64,000 nucleotides of DNA from JBKPNJ01 sp963695705 (lineage in GTDB: Bacteria > Actinomycetota > Actinomycetes > Propionibacteriales > Nocardioidaceae). Shown here piece by piece: positions 1 through 8,674 of the stretch. The position numbers and the translations under genes are program-made. The stretch spans positions 1,116,001-1,180,000 of the forward strand of contig CAVOHB010000009.1 of assembly GCA_963695705.1 (NCBI GenBank). The letters run 5' to 3'. Position 1 is the first letter of the stretch; the number at the start of each line of letters is the position of its first letter. Below the pieces are notes generated by a model. That model made no database searches, had not been told where the DNA came from, and worked only from the letters and a program-made list of their open reading frames with translations.

Positions 1-521
1 CCGCCTACGGCTTGCTGTGGCTGGCCGGCGGCAACGACGTCGTGGCCACGCACATGCACCTGTCGTTGAACGCGATCACCTGGTTCATGCGATTCGCGAT
101 CTTCCTCGGTCCGGTGATCGCTTTCCTGGTGACGAAGCGGATCTGCATCGGCCTGCAGCGTCGTGACCGAGAGATGCTCCTGCACGGGTACGAGACCGGC
201 GTCATCGTCCGGTCGCCCGAGGGCGAGTACACCGAGCGTCACCTGCCGATCAACCCCTCGACCGCGTACTACATCACGTCGCACGACCGGCAGGAGCCGC
301 TCGAGGTCGAAGCCACGGTCGACGGGAACGGCGTGCCTGCACCGAACTCCGGCTCGTCCAAGCTGCGTGCCAGGGCCAGCAGGTTCTGGTTCGGAGACGT
401 GATCCAGAAGCCGACGCGCGATGAGCTCGAGCGCGCCCACGCGAACGGGCACGGTGAGGACCATGCCGTCGAACAGGGGTCGGCCGAGGAGCAGCCGGAG
501 CTCGAGGCCGGCAAGCACTGA
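1..521 (+). CDS. qcrB: Cytochrome bc1 complex cytochrome b subunit, C-terminal part
   Basis: The reading frame enters from the left edge (first full codon at base 3) and stops at 521, so only about 172 C-terminal residues are present. QcrB is the quinol-oxidising membrane subunit of the bc1 complex that passes electrons to the aa3 oxidase encoded just downstream. Visible are a loop with THMHLSLNAI, a last membrane helix (FMRFAIFLGPVIAFLVTK) and a long hydrophilic tail containing YETGVIVRSPEGEY, ending in an acidic stretch. The long cytoplasmic tail is typical of actinobacterial QcrB. Proximity to ctaC-ctaD-ctaF matches the conserved actinobacterial respiratory locus. Confidence 0.9.
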   Translation, partial: AYGLLWLAGGNDVVATHMHLSLNAITWFMRFAIFLGPVIAFLVTKRICIGLQRRDREMLLHGYETGVIVRSPEGEYTERHLPINPSTAYYITSHDRQEPLEVEATVDGNGVPAPNSGSSKLRARASRFWFGDVIQKPTRDELERAHANGHGEDHAVEQGSAEEQPELEAGKH

Positions 522-544
522 CCCCTGCAGGGGTTGGGCCACTT

Positions 545-594
545 CTTACGTCATGCGTTCCGAGGGTCAGGACCCTCGATTCGCCTGACGTAAG
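545..594. terminator. Nested inverted repeat between convergent qcrB and L,D-transpeptidase genes
   Basis: An outer perfect 9-bp inverted repeat (CTTACGTCA at 545-553, TGACGTAAG at 586-594) encloses an inner perfect 8-bp one (CGAGGGTC at 561-568, GACCCTCG at 571-578). It lies between two convergent stop codons (521 and 604), so it probably ends transcription from both sides. There is no long T tract. The double nesting is more elaborate than a usual terminator. Confidence 0.6.
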
Positions 595-603
595 CCGAGA
601 GAG

Positions 604-1866
604 TCAGCTCAGCGCGGAGCCCTGCTTGTACTCCTTGAACGACATGTTCCAGTCGGTCCAGCCGTTCCCGTCCTCGAGTCCCCGCGACGTACCCGTGACC
701 TGGACCACGTTGCCTCGGTGACTGAGGTTGAAGAGCCAGGCGGCGTTCTCAGTGCTCATCCCGACGCAGCCGTGGCTGACGTTGTAGGAGCCCTGCGCGT
801 ATTCCGACCACGGAGCGGCGTGGAGGAACTCGCCGCTGTAGGTCACCCTCATGGCGTACTGGACGTCGGGGATGTTGTAGTAGTCCGGCGAGGATGGGGA
901 GATGCCGACGGTGGCCGCATCCATCCGTCGCGAGAGGAACTTCTCCACGATCAGCTTGGTCCCGCTGCGCGTGTCCCAGCCGGGCATCCCGCCGGTGACC
1001 GGGATGGTGCGGGCGAGGCTGCCGTTGATGTAGACGTTCATCTCGTCGGTGGCGATGTTGATCTTGTCGATCACGGAGTCGCCCACCACGAACGAGGTTG
1101 AACGGTTCATCTGACCGTAGATGCCGTTGCCGGCCGGGATGGAGTTGATGTCGGCTTTGACGGTCACCCTGGTGCCGCTCGGCCAGAAGTGCTTGGGTCG
1201 CCAGTGCACCTCCTGGTCGCTGACCCAGTGCCAGGAACCGGCGACGTGGGCCGTGGACGTGACGGAGAGGTGCCGCTCGATCGAGGCCCTGTTGGTGACC
1301 GGCACGTCGAACTGGACGATGGCGGGCATGCCGACGCCGACGGTCTCGCCGCGCAGCGGGGCGATGCTGGGATAGGTCTGCTCGTCAAGCGTCAGGTCCT
1401 CGCTGTGGAACCTGGTGGTCTGGCGTGTGGTGACACCCGCGCTGTTCTTGGCTGTTGCGTCGACGCGGTACGAGCGTCCCGGCTCGAGCAGGGAGGCAGC
1501 GGTCCACGCAGTGCCGTTGGCGTTCATCGAACCGGCCAGCGGCTTCCCCTGGGGAGACTCGACCTTGACCGTCGAGAGCTTCCCCTGGGCCGCGGTGACC
1601 TTCAGCGCGGTGTCGACCGTGACGGCGTCGGCGCCGTTCTCCACGTTGACCGCGATCTGCGCCTTGGGAACGACCGGAGTCGACGGCGCGGTCGACGGGG
1701 ACTCGCTGGTCCCGGGACCGCCACCGGCGTTGGTGGGCTGTTCGGCCGAGTCCTTGGTCGACTGGCAGCCGGCGACGGAAAGCGCCAGAACTGCGGCGCC
1801 GGCCGTCGCCGCGCGCAGCGCGTGACGGGTGGACGTACGGAAGGGCAAGAGCCCCCGTGCGGTCAT
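604..1866 (-). CDS. L,D-transpeptidase lipoprotein (YkuD domain)
   Basis: A 420-residue exported enzyme that should make 3-3 cross-links in peptidoglycan. The ATG at 1866 is preferred over the upstream in-frame start because GGAGG sits 8 bases before it and it gives a clean signal peptide. That peptide ends in a lipobox (SVAGC), so the protein is probably a membrane-anchored lipoprotein. A Thr/Pro/Ser-rich linker follows, then Ig-like domains, then the YkuD catalytic domain near the C terminus with SHGCVGMS carrying the nucleophilic Cys. Domain order resembles mycobacterial Ldt enzymes. Position between qcrB and ctaF is common in actinobacteria; a functional link to respiration is not shown. 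Confidence 0.9.
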   Translation of the reverse strand: MTARGLLPFRTSTRHALRAATAGAAVLALSVAGCQSTKDSAEQPTNAGGGPGTSESPSTAPSTPVVPKAQIAVNVENGADAVTVDTALKVTAAQGKLSTVKVESPQGKPLAGSMNANGTAWTAASLLEPGRSYRVDATAKNSAGVTTRQTTRFHSEDLTLDEQTYPSIAPLRGETVGVGMPAIVQFDVPVTNRASIERHLSVTSTAHVAGSWHWVSDQEVHWRPKHFWPSGTRVTVKADINSIPAGNGIYGQMNRSTSFVVGDSVIDKINIATDEMNVYINGSLARTIPVTGGMPGWDTRSGTKLIVEKFLSRRMDAATVGISPSSPDYYNIPDVQYAMRVTYSGEFLHAAPWSEYAQGSYNVSHGCVGMSTENAAWLFNLSHRGNVVQVTGTSRGLEDGNGWTDWNMSFKEYKQGSALS

Positions 1867-1967
1867 CAAGGTTTCCTCCGGTGCGAGCCAGGCAGACGGC
1901 CCTAGCCTAACAAGCAAAACGGACATGCCCTAAAAGCAGACACCTTGGAACGCGTCGCGCCTCAGCC

Positions 1968-2363
1968 TCAGTGGGCGTGCTCTCCGCGGTAGTACTCGAA
2001 CACGAAGCCGGACAGCGCGATCGCCCCGAGCCCGGCACCGATGATGAACAGCCACCAGCCCAGCACAACCCCGAGCACGCACACGACCAACGAGAGCGCG
2101 CAGTACAGGGGCCAGATCGAGTACGGCGGGAAGAAGCCGAGCTCGCCGGCGCCGTCGACGATCTCGGCTTCGGGCCGGTCCTCGGGCCGGGGGTCCATCT
2201 TGGTCGCGTGGAAGCCCAGGTAGAAGGTCACCAGCGCGGCCAGCCCGGTGGTGAGAACCAGCGCGCTGGTGCCGGTCGGGTCTCCGCTGATGAACCAGTA
2301 CGACGGGGTGACGATGGCGAAGAAGGCGGCGTTGATGCCGAAGATCCAGGCTTCGACCTTCAC
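1968..2363 (-). CDS. ctaF: Cytochrome c oxidase subunit IV, actinobacterial type
   Basis: 131-residue integral membrane subunit of the aa3-type cytochrome c oxidase, a small accessory subunit found in actinobacteria. Four hydrophobic helices are visible (two near residues 5-50, two near 82-125), and the protein ends in EYYRGEHAH. The GTG start at 2363 overlaps the ctaD stop by four bases (GTGA), so translation is probably coupled. It is the last gene of ctaC-ctaD-ctaF. Confidence 0.9.
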   Translation of the reverse strand: MKVEAWIFGINAAFFAIVTPSYWFISGDPTGTSALVLTTGLAALVTFYLGFHATKMDPRPEDRPEAEIVDGAGELGFFPPYSIWPLYCALSLVVCVLGVVLGWWLFIIGAGLGAIALSGFVFEYYRGEHAH

Positions 2364-4123
2364 CGCTCGTCCTCTTCGCTCTTTCGCTCGATCTGCTCCT
2401 CCAGGTGTCCCCTGCGGCCGTCAACCTCGGGGCCGTCGACGTAGGACTCGTCGCCATGGGCCTCATGCGTGGCGAGCTCCAGGACCGCCACCTCCGGGTG
2501 GTGCAGGTCGAACGCCGGGCTTTCGGAACGGATCCGCGGCAGCGTCACGAAGTTGTGCCGCGGCGGCGGGCTCGACGTCGCCCACTCCATCGACCGGCCC
2601 CAACCCCACGGGTCGTCGGTGTTGACCTGAGGGTTCTTGCGCGACTTCCAAACGTTGTAAAGGAACGGCAGCGTCGAGGCGCCAAGGACGAACGCACCGA
2701 TGGTGGACACCTCGTTGAGCGTCGTGAACCCGTCGTTGGGCCCGTAGTCGGCGTACCGGCGGGGCATGCCTTCCACGCCCAGCCAGTGCTGGACGAGGAA
2801 CGTCGTGTGGAAGCCGACGAACAGCAGCCAGAAATGGATCTTGCCCAGCCGCTCGTCGAGCATCCGACCGGTCATCTTCGGCCACCAGAAGTAGAACCCG
2901 GCGAACATCGCGAACACCACCGTGCCGAACACCACGTAGTGGAAGTGCGCGACCACGAAGTAGGAGTCGGAGAGCTGGAAGTCCAGCGGCGGCGACGCCA
3001 GGATGATGCCCGTCAGCCCGCCGAACAGGAACGTCACCAGGAACCCGACCGCCCACAGCATAGGGGTGTCGAAGGACAGAGATCCCCCCCACATCGTGCC
3101 GATCCAGTTGAAGAACTTCACCCCGGTCGGCACCGCGATCAGGAACGTCATGAACGAGAAGAACGGCAGGTTCACCGCGCCGGTCACGAACATGTGGTGC
3201 GCCCACACGGCCACCGACAGCGCGGCGATCGTGAGCGTCGCCCCCACCAGCCCGGTGTAGCCGAAGATGGGCTTGCGGCTGAAGACCGGCAGGATCTCGG
3301 TGATGATGCCGAAAAAGGGCAGAGCGATGATGTAGACCTCGGGATGGCCGAAGAACCAGAACAGGTGCTGCCACAGGATCGGGCCACCGTTAGCCGGGTC
3401 GAAGATATGCGCCCCCAACGCCCGGTCCGCCTCCAGAGCCAGCAACGCGCCGGCGAAGATCGGGAACGCGATCAGCACCAGCAGGCTGGTCACCAGGATG
3501 TTCCAGGTAAAGATCGGCATCCGGAACATCGTCATCCCCGGCGCCCGCATGCAGAAGATCGTGGTGACGAAGTTCACACCGCCGAGGATGGTGCCCAGAC
3601 CCACCATCCACAGACCCATCACCCACAGATCTCCCCCGACACCGGGCGAGTTCACCTTGTCCGACAGCGGGGTGTAGCCCGTCCACCCGAAGTCCGCGGC
3701 GCCACCGGGAGCCAGGAAACCCGACAGCGTGATCAGGCCGCCGAACAGGAAGAGCCAGTAGCTGAACATGTTCAGGCGTGGAAACGCCACGTCGGGCGAC
3801 CCGATCTGCAACGGCATCACGACGTTGGCGAAGCCCACGAACAAGGGAGTGGCGAACAGCAGCAGCATGATCGTGCCATGCATGGTGAACAGCTGGTTGT
3901 ACACCTCGTCATCGACGATCTGCATGCCGGGCCGGGCGAGCTCTGAGCGCATCACCATCGCCATCAGACCGCCGACGAGGAAAAACGCGAACGACGTGAC
4001 CAGGTACAGCTGCCCGATGTACTTATGGTCCGTCGTCGTGACCCACCGGACCACCGCATTCCCCGGCCGTCGTACCCGAGTCGGGCTGGCGGCGCCCCTG
4101 GAGGTGGCGTCAGTGGTGGTCAT
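2360..4123 (-). CDS. ctaD: Cytochrome c oxidase subunit I
   Basis: 587-residue catalytic subunit of the aa3 oxidase, which reduces O2 to water and pumps protons. Twelve-helix haem-copper oxidase pattern with GHPEVYIIALP (CuB ligand His and cross-linked Tyr region), HHMFVTG, and FHYVVFG (haem ligand His). An open frame extends upstream of 4123 but lies over ctaC and reads as shadow sequence. The ATG at 4123 has GGGAGG just upstream and overlaps the ctaC stop as ATGA. Order ctaC-ctaD-ctaF with 4-bp overlaps indicates one operon. Confidence 0.95.
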   Translation of the reverse strand: MTTTDATSRGAASPTRVRRPGNAVVRWVTTTDHKYIGQLYLVTSFAFFLVGGLMAMVMRSELARPGMQIVDDEVYNQLFTMHGTIMLLLFATPLFVGFANVVMPLQIGSPDVAFPRLNMFSYWLFLFGGLITLSGFLAPGGAADFGWTGYTPLSDKVNSPGVGGDLWVMGLWMVGLGTILGGVNFVTTIFCMRAPGMTMFRMPIFTWNILVTSLLVLIAFPIFAGALLALEADRALGAHIFDPANGGPILWQHLFWFFGHPEVYIIALPFFGIITEILPVFSRKPIFGYTGLVGATLTIAALSVAVWAHHMFVTGAVNLPFFSFMTFLIAVPTGVKFFNWIGTMWGGSLSFDTPMLWAVGFLVTFLFGGLTGIILASPPLDFQLSDSYFVVAHFHYVVFGTVVFAMFAGFYFWWPKMTGRMLDERLGKIHFWLLFVGFHTTFLVQHWLGVEGMPRRYADYGPNDGFTTLNEVSTIGAFVLGASTLPFLYNVWKSRKNPQVNTDDPWGWGRSMEWATSSPPPRHNFVTLPRIRSESPAFDLHHPEVAVLELATHEAHGDESYVDGPEVDGRRGHLEEQIERKSEEDER

Positions 4124-4995
4124 GAGCTGCCTCCCGCGATAGCGAGTCCGCCCAGGTTGGTGACATAGTCGTTGGGCAGCTGGATCCCTACCTGTCCCTC
4201 GTCCTGAAGATCCTTCAGGTGCTGCGCGTACTCGTCGGCGGTCACGACCTTGACCGTGAACAGCATCCGCGAGTGGTAGAGCCCGCACAGCTCCGCGCAC
4301 CGGCCGGCGAACTCGCCGGTCTTGGTCGGCGTCAGCTCGAAACTGTTGTCGCGACCGGGGATGACGTCCATCTTGAAGTAGAAGGACGGTACCCAGAACG
4401 AGTGGACCACGTCGTTGGACCGCAGCTCGAAGTCGACCGACTCGTCGACCGGCAGCCAAAGCACCGGCAGGTCGGCAGGTGTCCCGGTGTCGAAGACGTC
4501 GGTCTGGCCGTCGAGAGCCTTGTCGTTCAGGTACGTGAAGTTCCAGTTCCACTTCGCACCGAGGACGAGGATCTGGTGGTCGGTGGCGTCACCCTGCTTG
4601 AGCACCTTGTTCTGTACGACGACGGTGAAGTAGAAGAAGACCGCGACGACGATGATCGGCACGACCGTGTAGAGGACCTCGATGGGCACGTTGTACCGCG
4701 TCTGCGGGGGCACCTCGTCCTCGGCACGACGGTGGTAGCGCGCCACGGCCCACAGGATCAGCCCCCAGACAAGGACACCGGTGACGCCGACCGCGATCCA
4801 GGCCCCTTGCCAGAGCGCTGCCATGTGCGGCGCGGCGTCGCTGGCCGGCGGTGGCAGCGCCAGCCGCCGGATCTGGTCGACGTCCTCGCTGGAGCATCCG
4901 GACAGCACGAGCGACAACAGGCCGACCACTGGAGCTCCCGCCGGCCATGTGCGGCCGACGCGCTTCGTGGTGCGCTCGGTGAGATCCGGACCCAC
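4120..4995 (-). CDS. ctaC: Cytochrome c oxidase subunit II
   Basis: 291-residue electron-entry subunit of the aa3 oxidase. The N-terminal signal ends in LVLSGC, a lipobox, so the mature protein is probably lipid-anchored. Two membrane helices follow (around residues 65-85 and 105-128), then a cupredoxin domain with the CuA site CAELCGLYHSRM (Cys-x3-Cys-x3-His-x2-Met). GTG start at 4995 with AAAGG about ten bases upstream; the next gene upstream is separated by 211 bases. First gene of the oxidase operon. Confidence 0.95.
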   Translation of the reverse strand: MGPDLTERTTKRVGRTWPAGAPVVGLLSLVLSGCSSEDVDQIRRLALPPPASDAAPHMAALWQGAWIAVGVTGVLVWGLILWAVARYHRRAEDEVPPQTRYNVPIEVLYTVVPIIVVAVFFYFTVVVQNKVLKQGDATDHQILVLGAKWNWNFTYLNDKALDGQTDVFDTGTPADLPVLWLPVDESVDFELRSNDVVHSFWVPSFYFKMDVIPGRDNSFELTPTKTGEFAGRCAELCGLYHSRMLFTVKVVTADEYAQHLKDLQDEGQVGIQLPNDYVTNLGGLAIAGGSS

Positions 4996-5130
4996 GTGGC
5001 GCCTTTCTCGTCGGAGCTGCTCCCGGTCAACCCGTCGTACCCGACGCTCCGCGCTCCGTGTGCCGCGGGACTTGGGACGATCGTCGGCAAAACCCTACTC
5101 CAAAGGGGCTGGTTCGCTCGGGCTAGGTGT

Positions 5131-5211
5131 GCTGACGAGGCACCCGTCGGGCGACGCCCGCCGGGCAGGCCGCGGCAGTCGGCGAGCAGCGAGTGGTTTC
5201 ACCTCGTCAGC
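5131..5211 (-). terminator. Long-range inverted repeat over the adenosine kinase stop codon
   Basis: A perfect 10-bp inverted repeat (GCTGACGAGG at 5131-5140, CCTCGTCAGC at 5202-5211) spans the TGA of the kinase gene (5207-5209). The 61 bases between are very GC-rich and contain smaller self-complementary segments. It could act as a 3' end structure for the kinase transcript; there is no T tract. Confidence 0.35.
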
Positions 5212-6184
5212 AACGCACGAGAGGGTCGATCTCCGCGGCCGCCTGGGCGCCGTAGGTGCTCTCGAACCGAGTCACGAACGTCGGCTTGGTGAGCTCGTAC
5301 TCCTGGGTTCCGACGCTCTCCACGGTGTAGCTGGCGAGCACGCAGCCGAGCTGCGCCGCCCGCTCCAGGCTCAGGCCCCATGCCAGCGCGGCGATGAATC
5401 CCGATCGGAAGGCGTCACCCACGCCGGTGGGGTCGACGGCATCGATACCGGGAACCGCCGGGACCTTGATCGCCGGCTCGCCGTGCCGCTCGATCTCCAC
5501 ACCGTCGACGCCGTGGGTGATGATGCGGGTGCCGACGCGGGCGAGGATGTCGGCCGACGACCAGCCGGTCTTCTGCTCGGTGAGCGCTGCCTCGTAGTTG
5601 TTGGAGAAGAAGTACGCCGCACCGTCGATCAGCTGGCGAATCATCGGGCCCTCGGACCAGGCCAGCTGCTGGGACGGGTCGGCCGCGAACGGGTAGCCGC
5701 GGTCGCGACACTCCTGGGTGTGGCGGAGCATGGCCTCGGGATCGTTCGGGCTGACCACGACGAGATCGAGTCCACCAACCCGGGCCGCGACCGGCGCCAG
5801 CTCGATCAGTCGCGCCTCGGACATCGCACCGGCATAGAAGGAGGCGATCTGCGCATGGGTGCGGTCGGTCGTACAGATGAAGCGGGCCGTGTGCAAGGTG
5901 TCGGAGACGCGAACCGAGCCGCAGTCGACGCCGTGCCGCTCCAGCCATGACCGGTAGTCGGCGAAGTCCTCGCCGACGGATCCGACCAGCAGCGGAGTGA
6001 CTCCGAGGTACGCCATCCCGAACGCGATGTTGGCCGCGCAGCCGCCACGGCGCACCTCCAGGTCGTCGACCAGAAAGGACAGCGCGATCTTGTCGAGCTG
6101 GTCGACGACGACTGAGTCGGCGAACTTGCCGGGGAACGACATCAAGTGGTCGGTGGCGATCGATCCAGTCACGGCGATGGGCAT
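5207..6184 (-). CDS. adoK: Adenosine kinase (PfkB family)
   Basis: 325 residues. Phosphorylates adenosine to AMP in purine salvage. The start MPIAVTGSIATDHLM, the motif RRGGCAANIAFG and the C-terminal DPTGVGDAF (anion hole plus catalytic Asp) closely follow the mycobacterial adenosine kinase I know as Rv2202c, which is distinct from eukaryotic adenosine kinases. The ATG at 6184 is chosen because homologues begin at exactly this point; the upstream extension has no recognisable sequence. A PfkB kinase at this place, between ctaC and the HesB gene, is conserved in Streptomyces and Mycobacterium. Another sugar substrate cannot be excluded from sequence alone. Confidence 0.85.
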   Translation of the reverse strand: MPIAVTGSIATDHLMSFPGKFADSVVVDQLDKIALSFLVDDLEVRRGGCAANIAFGMAYLGVTPLLVGSVGEDFADYRSWLERHGVDCGSVRVSDTLHTARFICTTDRTHAQIASFYAGAMSEARLIELAPVAARVGGLDLVVVSPNDPEAMLRHTQECRDRGYPFAADPSQQLAWSEGPMIRQLIDGAAYFFSNNYEAALTEQKTGWSSADILARVGTRIITHGVDGVEIERHGEPAIKVPAVPGIDAVDPTGVGDAFRSGFIAALAWGLSLERAAQLGCVLASYTVESVGTQEYELTKPTFVTRFESTYGAQAAAEIDPLVRC

Positions 6185-6329
6185 GGGCGTCTCTCGACCG
6201 TTTGGTGACGCCGGTTGGCGACCCGCCAAGCCTAGCGAGCGGGTGTGCCAGGGGATGCGCCTGTCCGGGCGAGTCGGGAACCGCCGGAGCGCTGCGGAAC
6301 GAGAGCGCCCGCGGGCGCGTCACAGCGGC

Positions 6330-6911
6330 ATGTCCCGACGAAACCTGCTAGCCGCCCTTGCCGCCTTCATGGTGGCCTCAGTCGTGCTGACGATCGCCGC
6401 GGTCGTCGACCACGACGGCGGCTCTCCCTCCGAGCGCGACCTCTCGGCCGGTGCCGGAGACACCGGGGGAGGCGGAGCTTGGGTCCCGGGCAATAGCGGT
6501 GACGGCGTGGCCCCCGACCCTGGCCCCAAGGGAGCGGCCCCGGCCGACGTCGTGCCATCAGCCGAGCCGCCTCCCGACGGCGACACTCCTGTTTCCCCAC
6601 CGGCCGCGGGCGGCCGGAACCAGGCGCGGACGATCGCGATCGCGGATGCTCACATCAACGCATCCGGGAGACTCGTCCTCGGCTACTACGTGGGCGTGCC
6701 CACCTGCTACGGGCAGCTGGGCGACATGCGGATCGAGCAGCGCGGACACTCGGTGACCGTGACCCTCAGGTCTGCGCCCGACCCGGCCCCCTCAGACATT
6801 CCGTGCATCGATATCGCCATGGCCAAGAAAGCAGTCATCCAACTCGACCAACCGCTCGGCGGCCGGGCGCTGATCGACGGCTCGACCGGCGAGCCCGTCA
6901 AGGTCGGCTGA
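6330..6911 (+). CDS. Membrane-anchored extracytoplasmic protein, unknown function
   Basis: 193 residues, not recognised. A short basic start (MSRRN) is followed by one hydrophobic helix (about residues 5-27), then a Gly/Pro/Ala-rich linker (about 30-100), then a compact C-terminal domain of about 90 residues. That domain has two cysteines (PTCYGQ and IPCID) that could form a disulphide outside the membrane. The ATG at 6330 places the helix directly at the N terminus, so an uncleaved anchor or a signal peptide are both possible. It points away from adoK and converges on the HesB gene across a strong hairpin. Confidence 0.7.
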   Translation: MSRRNLLAALAAFMVASVVLTIAAVVDHDGGSPSERDLSAGAGDTGGGGAWVPGNSGDGVAPDPGPKGAAPADVVPSAEPPPDGDTPVSPPAAGGRNQARTIAIADAHINASGRLVLGYYVGVPTCYGQLGDMRIEQRGHSVTVTLRSAPDPAPSDIPCIDIAMAKKAVIQLDQPLGGRALIDGSTGEPVKVG

Positions 6912-6919
6912 ACCTGACA

Positions 6920-6950
6920 ACACCCCGGTGGCGTGCGGCCGCCGGGGTGT
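6920..6950. terminator. Bidirectional terminator hairpin
   Basis: Perfect 9-bp stem (ACACCCCGG at 6920-6928, CCGGGGTGT at 6942-6950) with a 13-base loop, lying between convergent stops at 6911 and 6974. Confidence 0.7.
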
Positions 6951-6973
6951 CTGCGTCTGCTGTCAGTGCACGG

Positions 6974-7357
6974 TCAGTGGAACGAGTCTCCGCACGCGCA
7001 TGATCCTCCGGCGTTCGGGTTGTCGATCGTGAAGCCCTGCTTCTCGATCGTGTCCACGAAGTCGATCTTGGCGCCGCTCAGGTATGGACCGCTCATCCGG
7101 TCGACGACCACGCCGACACCACCGAAGTCGGTCACATTGTCGCCGTCGAGGTGGCGCTCGTCGAAGAACAGCTGGTAGCGCAGACCCGAACAACCACCGG
7201 GCTGAACCGCGACCCGCAGTTGGAGGTCGTCTCGCCCCTCCTGCTCCAGCAATGCCTTGACCTTGCTCGCAGCGGTTTCGGTGAGGATGACCCCGTTGGG
7301 GTGGGTTGTGCTGGCCTGGGTGTCGGTTGCCTGGTCGGCTTGGCCCTGAACCGTCAT
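6974..7357 (-). CDS. erpA: HesB/IscA-type iron-sulphur cluster insertion protein
   Basis: 127-residue A-type carrier protein that delivers Fe-S clusters to target enzymes. The three conserved cysteines are present: GGCSG in the middle and the C-terminal CACG. The start at 7357 (MTVQGQADQ) is chosen over an upstream in-frame start because the extra residues look non-homologous. The neighbouring oxidase and lipA products need Fe-S or haem cofactors, but the gene is monocistronic here and its exact clients are unknown. Confidence 0.88.
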   Translation of the reverse strand: MTVQGQADQATDTQASTTHPNGVILTETAASKVKALLEQEGRDDLQLRVAVQPGGCSGLRYQLFFDERHLDGDNVTDFGGVGVVVDRMSGPYLSGAKIDFVDTIEKQGFTIDNPNAGGSCACGDSFH

Positions 7358-7500
7358 CGGGTGACTCCAAAATGTCGAGGTTGCGCCCGTCGGCACGCAC
7401 TGCTCATGCGAACGTACGGGATGCTTCGGTCATTCCCGCCCCAACTCGGGGCACCCCCCATGGTCGCACACGGAGCAAAGCCTGCGCGCAGACGTCCGGT

Positions 7501-8277
7501 TCACGGGCTGGATGCTCCCGACGGAGCCGCGTCCGCCCGGAACCCCACTGGCGGACGGGGCCGCAACAGCGCTCGAACCGTCATCGCCTGACTCACCAGG
7601 TAGAGCACCACGACAGCCCCGAACCCCACGAGAAAGGCGCCCGAGCCGCTGGTCGTTCCCCGGTCTGTGCAGTCGCCGACCGGGCCGCTCGTCCTGTCGG
7701 CGGACGGCGGGCTCTGCTGCGGTCCCCGCCCGGCGCCCGCGGGTGGACTGGCGCGCACGGCCGTCGTCGTCGGTGCGTTGCACACCGAGCTCGTCGTTCC
7801 GGTGGCGACGAATGTGAGGCCGAGCACGACGCTTGCGAGGATGAACCCTGAGCCGAGAATCGCCATGGCCCGGACCTTCTGCCTCGTCGTCCATGCCCCG
7901 GAGATGAGCAGGCAGACCAGACCAGCGATCCAGAACACCAGCGCCAAGGGGATCAGCAGGATCGTCAGCACTGTGAACTCGGCCAGGATCAGGCATGCGA
8001 TGGCGGCGAACTCGACCCGGCCGGGCGGCTTGACCGTGGCCGCCGGCGGTGGTGCTACGGCCGGGGCCGACTCCGCGACGATCGCCTCGGGGCGGCCTAG
8101 CCGGTCCAGCAGTGTGCGTACGTCCGCCTCACTGGTGACACCCATGCGCCGTGCCTCGGCGATGTGCTCCTGGATGCTGCCGACCAGGTCGTCGCGTTGA
8201 TCGGGCGGCAGCGACGCAGCGGCCCGCCGCAACGCCTCGAGGTACTCCTCGATGAGTCGATCCGCCGTCGCGTTCAT
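7501..8277 (-). CDS. HAAS-domain membrane protein, partner of PadR regulator
   Basis: 258 residues. The N terminus (RLIEEYLEAL, then LPPDQRDDLVGSIQEHI) is the helical domain typical of DUF1700/HAAS proteins encoded next to PadR regulators. A Pro/Ala linker follows, then about four membrane helices between residues 85 and 240 separated by a long polar loop. It overlaps the padR stop by four bases, so the two are co-expressed and this protein is probably the main target of that repressor. Its biochemical role is unknown. Confidence 0.75.
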   Translation of the reverse strand: MNATADRLIEEYLEALRRAAASLPPDQRDDLVGSIQEHIAEARRMGVTSEADVRTLLDRLGRPEAIVAESAPAVAPPPAATVKPPGRVEFAAIACLILAEFTVLTILLIPLALVFWIAGLVCLLISGAWTTRQKVRAMAILGSGFILASVVLGLTFVATGTTSSVCNAPTTTAVRASPPAGAGRGPQQSPPSADRTSGPVGDCTDRGTTSGSGAFLVGFGAVVVLYLVSQAMTVRALLRPRPPVGFRADAAPSGASSP

Positions 8278-8612
8278 TGCTTGGCCCCTCTGTTCAGGAT
8301 GGTTTCGACGGAGTCACGGAACTCGGTCCACGACTCCCTGAAGCGGTTCAACGTGTGCTTGCCCTGGGCCGCGAGGCTGTAGTACCGGCGCGGAGGTCCG
8401 CTGGTGGACTCCACCCATGCGGTTTCCACGGCACCCTCGCGGCGTAGCCGGCTCAACAGGGGGTAGACCGTGCCCTCGCTGGCGATCAGGCCGCGTGCTC
8501 CGAGCTCGCTGACCAGGTTGTAGCCGTATCGATCGCCGTCCTCGAGCAGTGCCAGCACGCAGTGCTCGAGGACGCCTCGTCGTAGCTGAGTGAGCGCTGC
8601 TGCCGGTTCCAT
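8274..8612 (-). CDS. PadR-family transcriptional regulator
   Basis: 112 residues with the PadR winged helix: LRRGVLEHCVLALLEDG, YGYNLVSEL, and the wing segment GTVYPLLSRLRREG. PadR proteins are usually autorepressors of a short operon with a membrane partner, which matches the overlapping HAAS gene. Three copies of GCAAGGTAC lie just upstream of the ATG (8612), in alternating orientation, and are the likely operator. The signal sensed is unknown. Confidence 0.88.
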   Translation of the reverse strand: MEPAAALTQLRRGVLEHCVLALLEDGDRYGYNLVSELGARGLIASEGTVYPLLSRLRREGAVETAWVESTSGPPRRYYSLAAQGKHTLNRFRESWTEFRDSVETILNRGAKQ

Positions 8613-8616
8613 AGAT

Positions 8617-8653
8617 GCAAGGTACCGCCTAGTACCTTGCCGCGCAAGGTACT
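8617..8653 (-). promoter_or_regulatory. Probable PadR operator with three GCAAGGTAC half sites
   Basis: GCAAGGTAC occurs at 8617-8625, inverted at 8632-8640 (GTACCTTGC) and direct again at 8644-8652. Adjacent pairs form two overlapping palindromes, the second with 9-bp arms AGTACCTTG and CAAGGTACT. It starts five bases before the padR start codon, which suits autorepression. The glycerate kinase gene ends at 8675, so only the padR operon is likely controlled. Confidence 0.7.
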
Positions 8654-8674
8654 AAGATCCATGCCTCGCCGGTG

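Noticed and set aside
2405..3946. 513-codon plus-strand frame
   Set aside because: Exact antisense of ctaD, His/Arg/Gln-rich composition without domain motifs.
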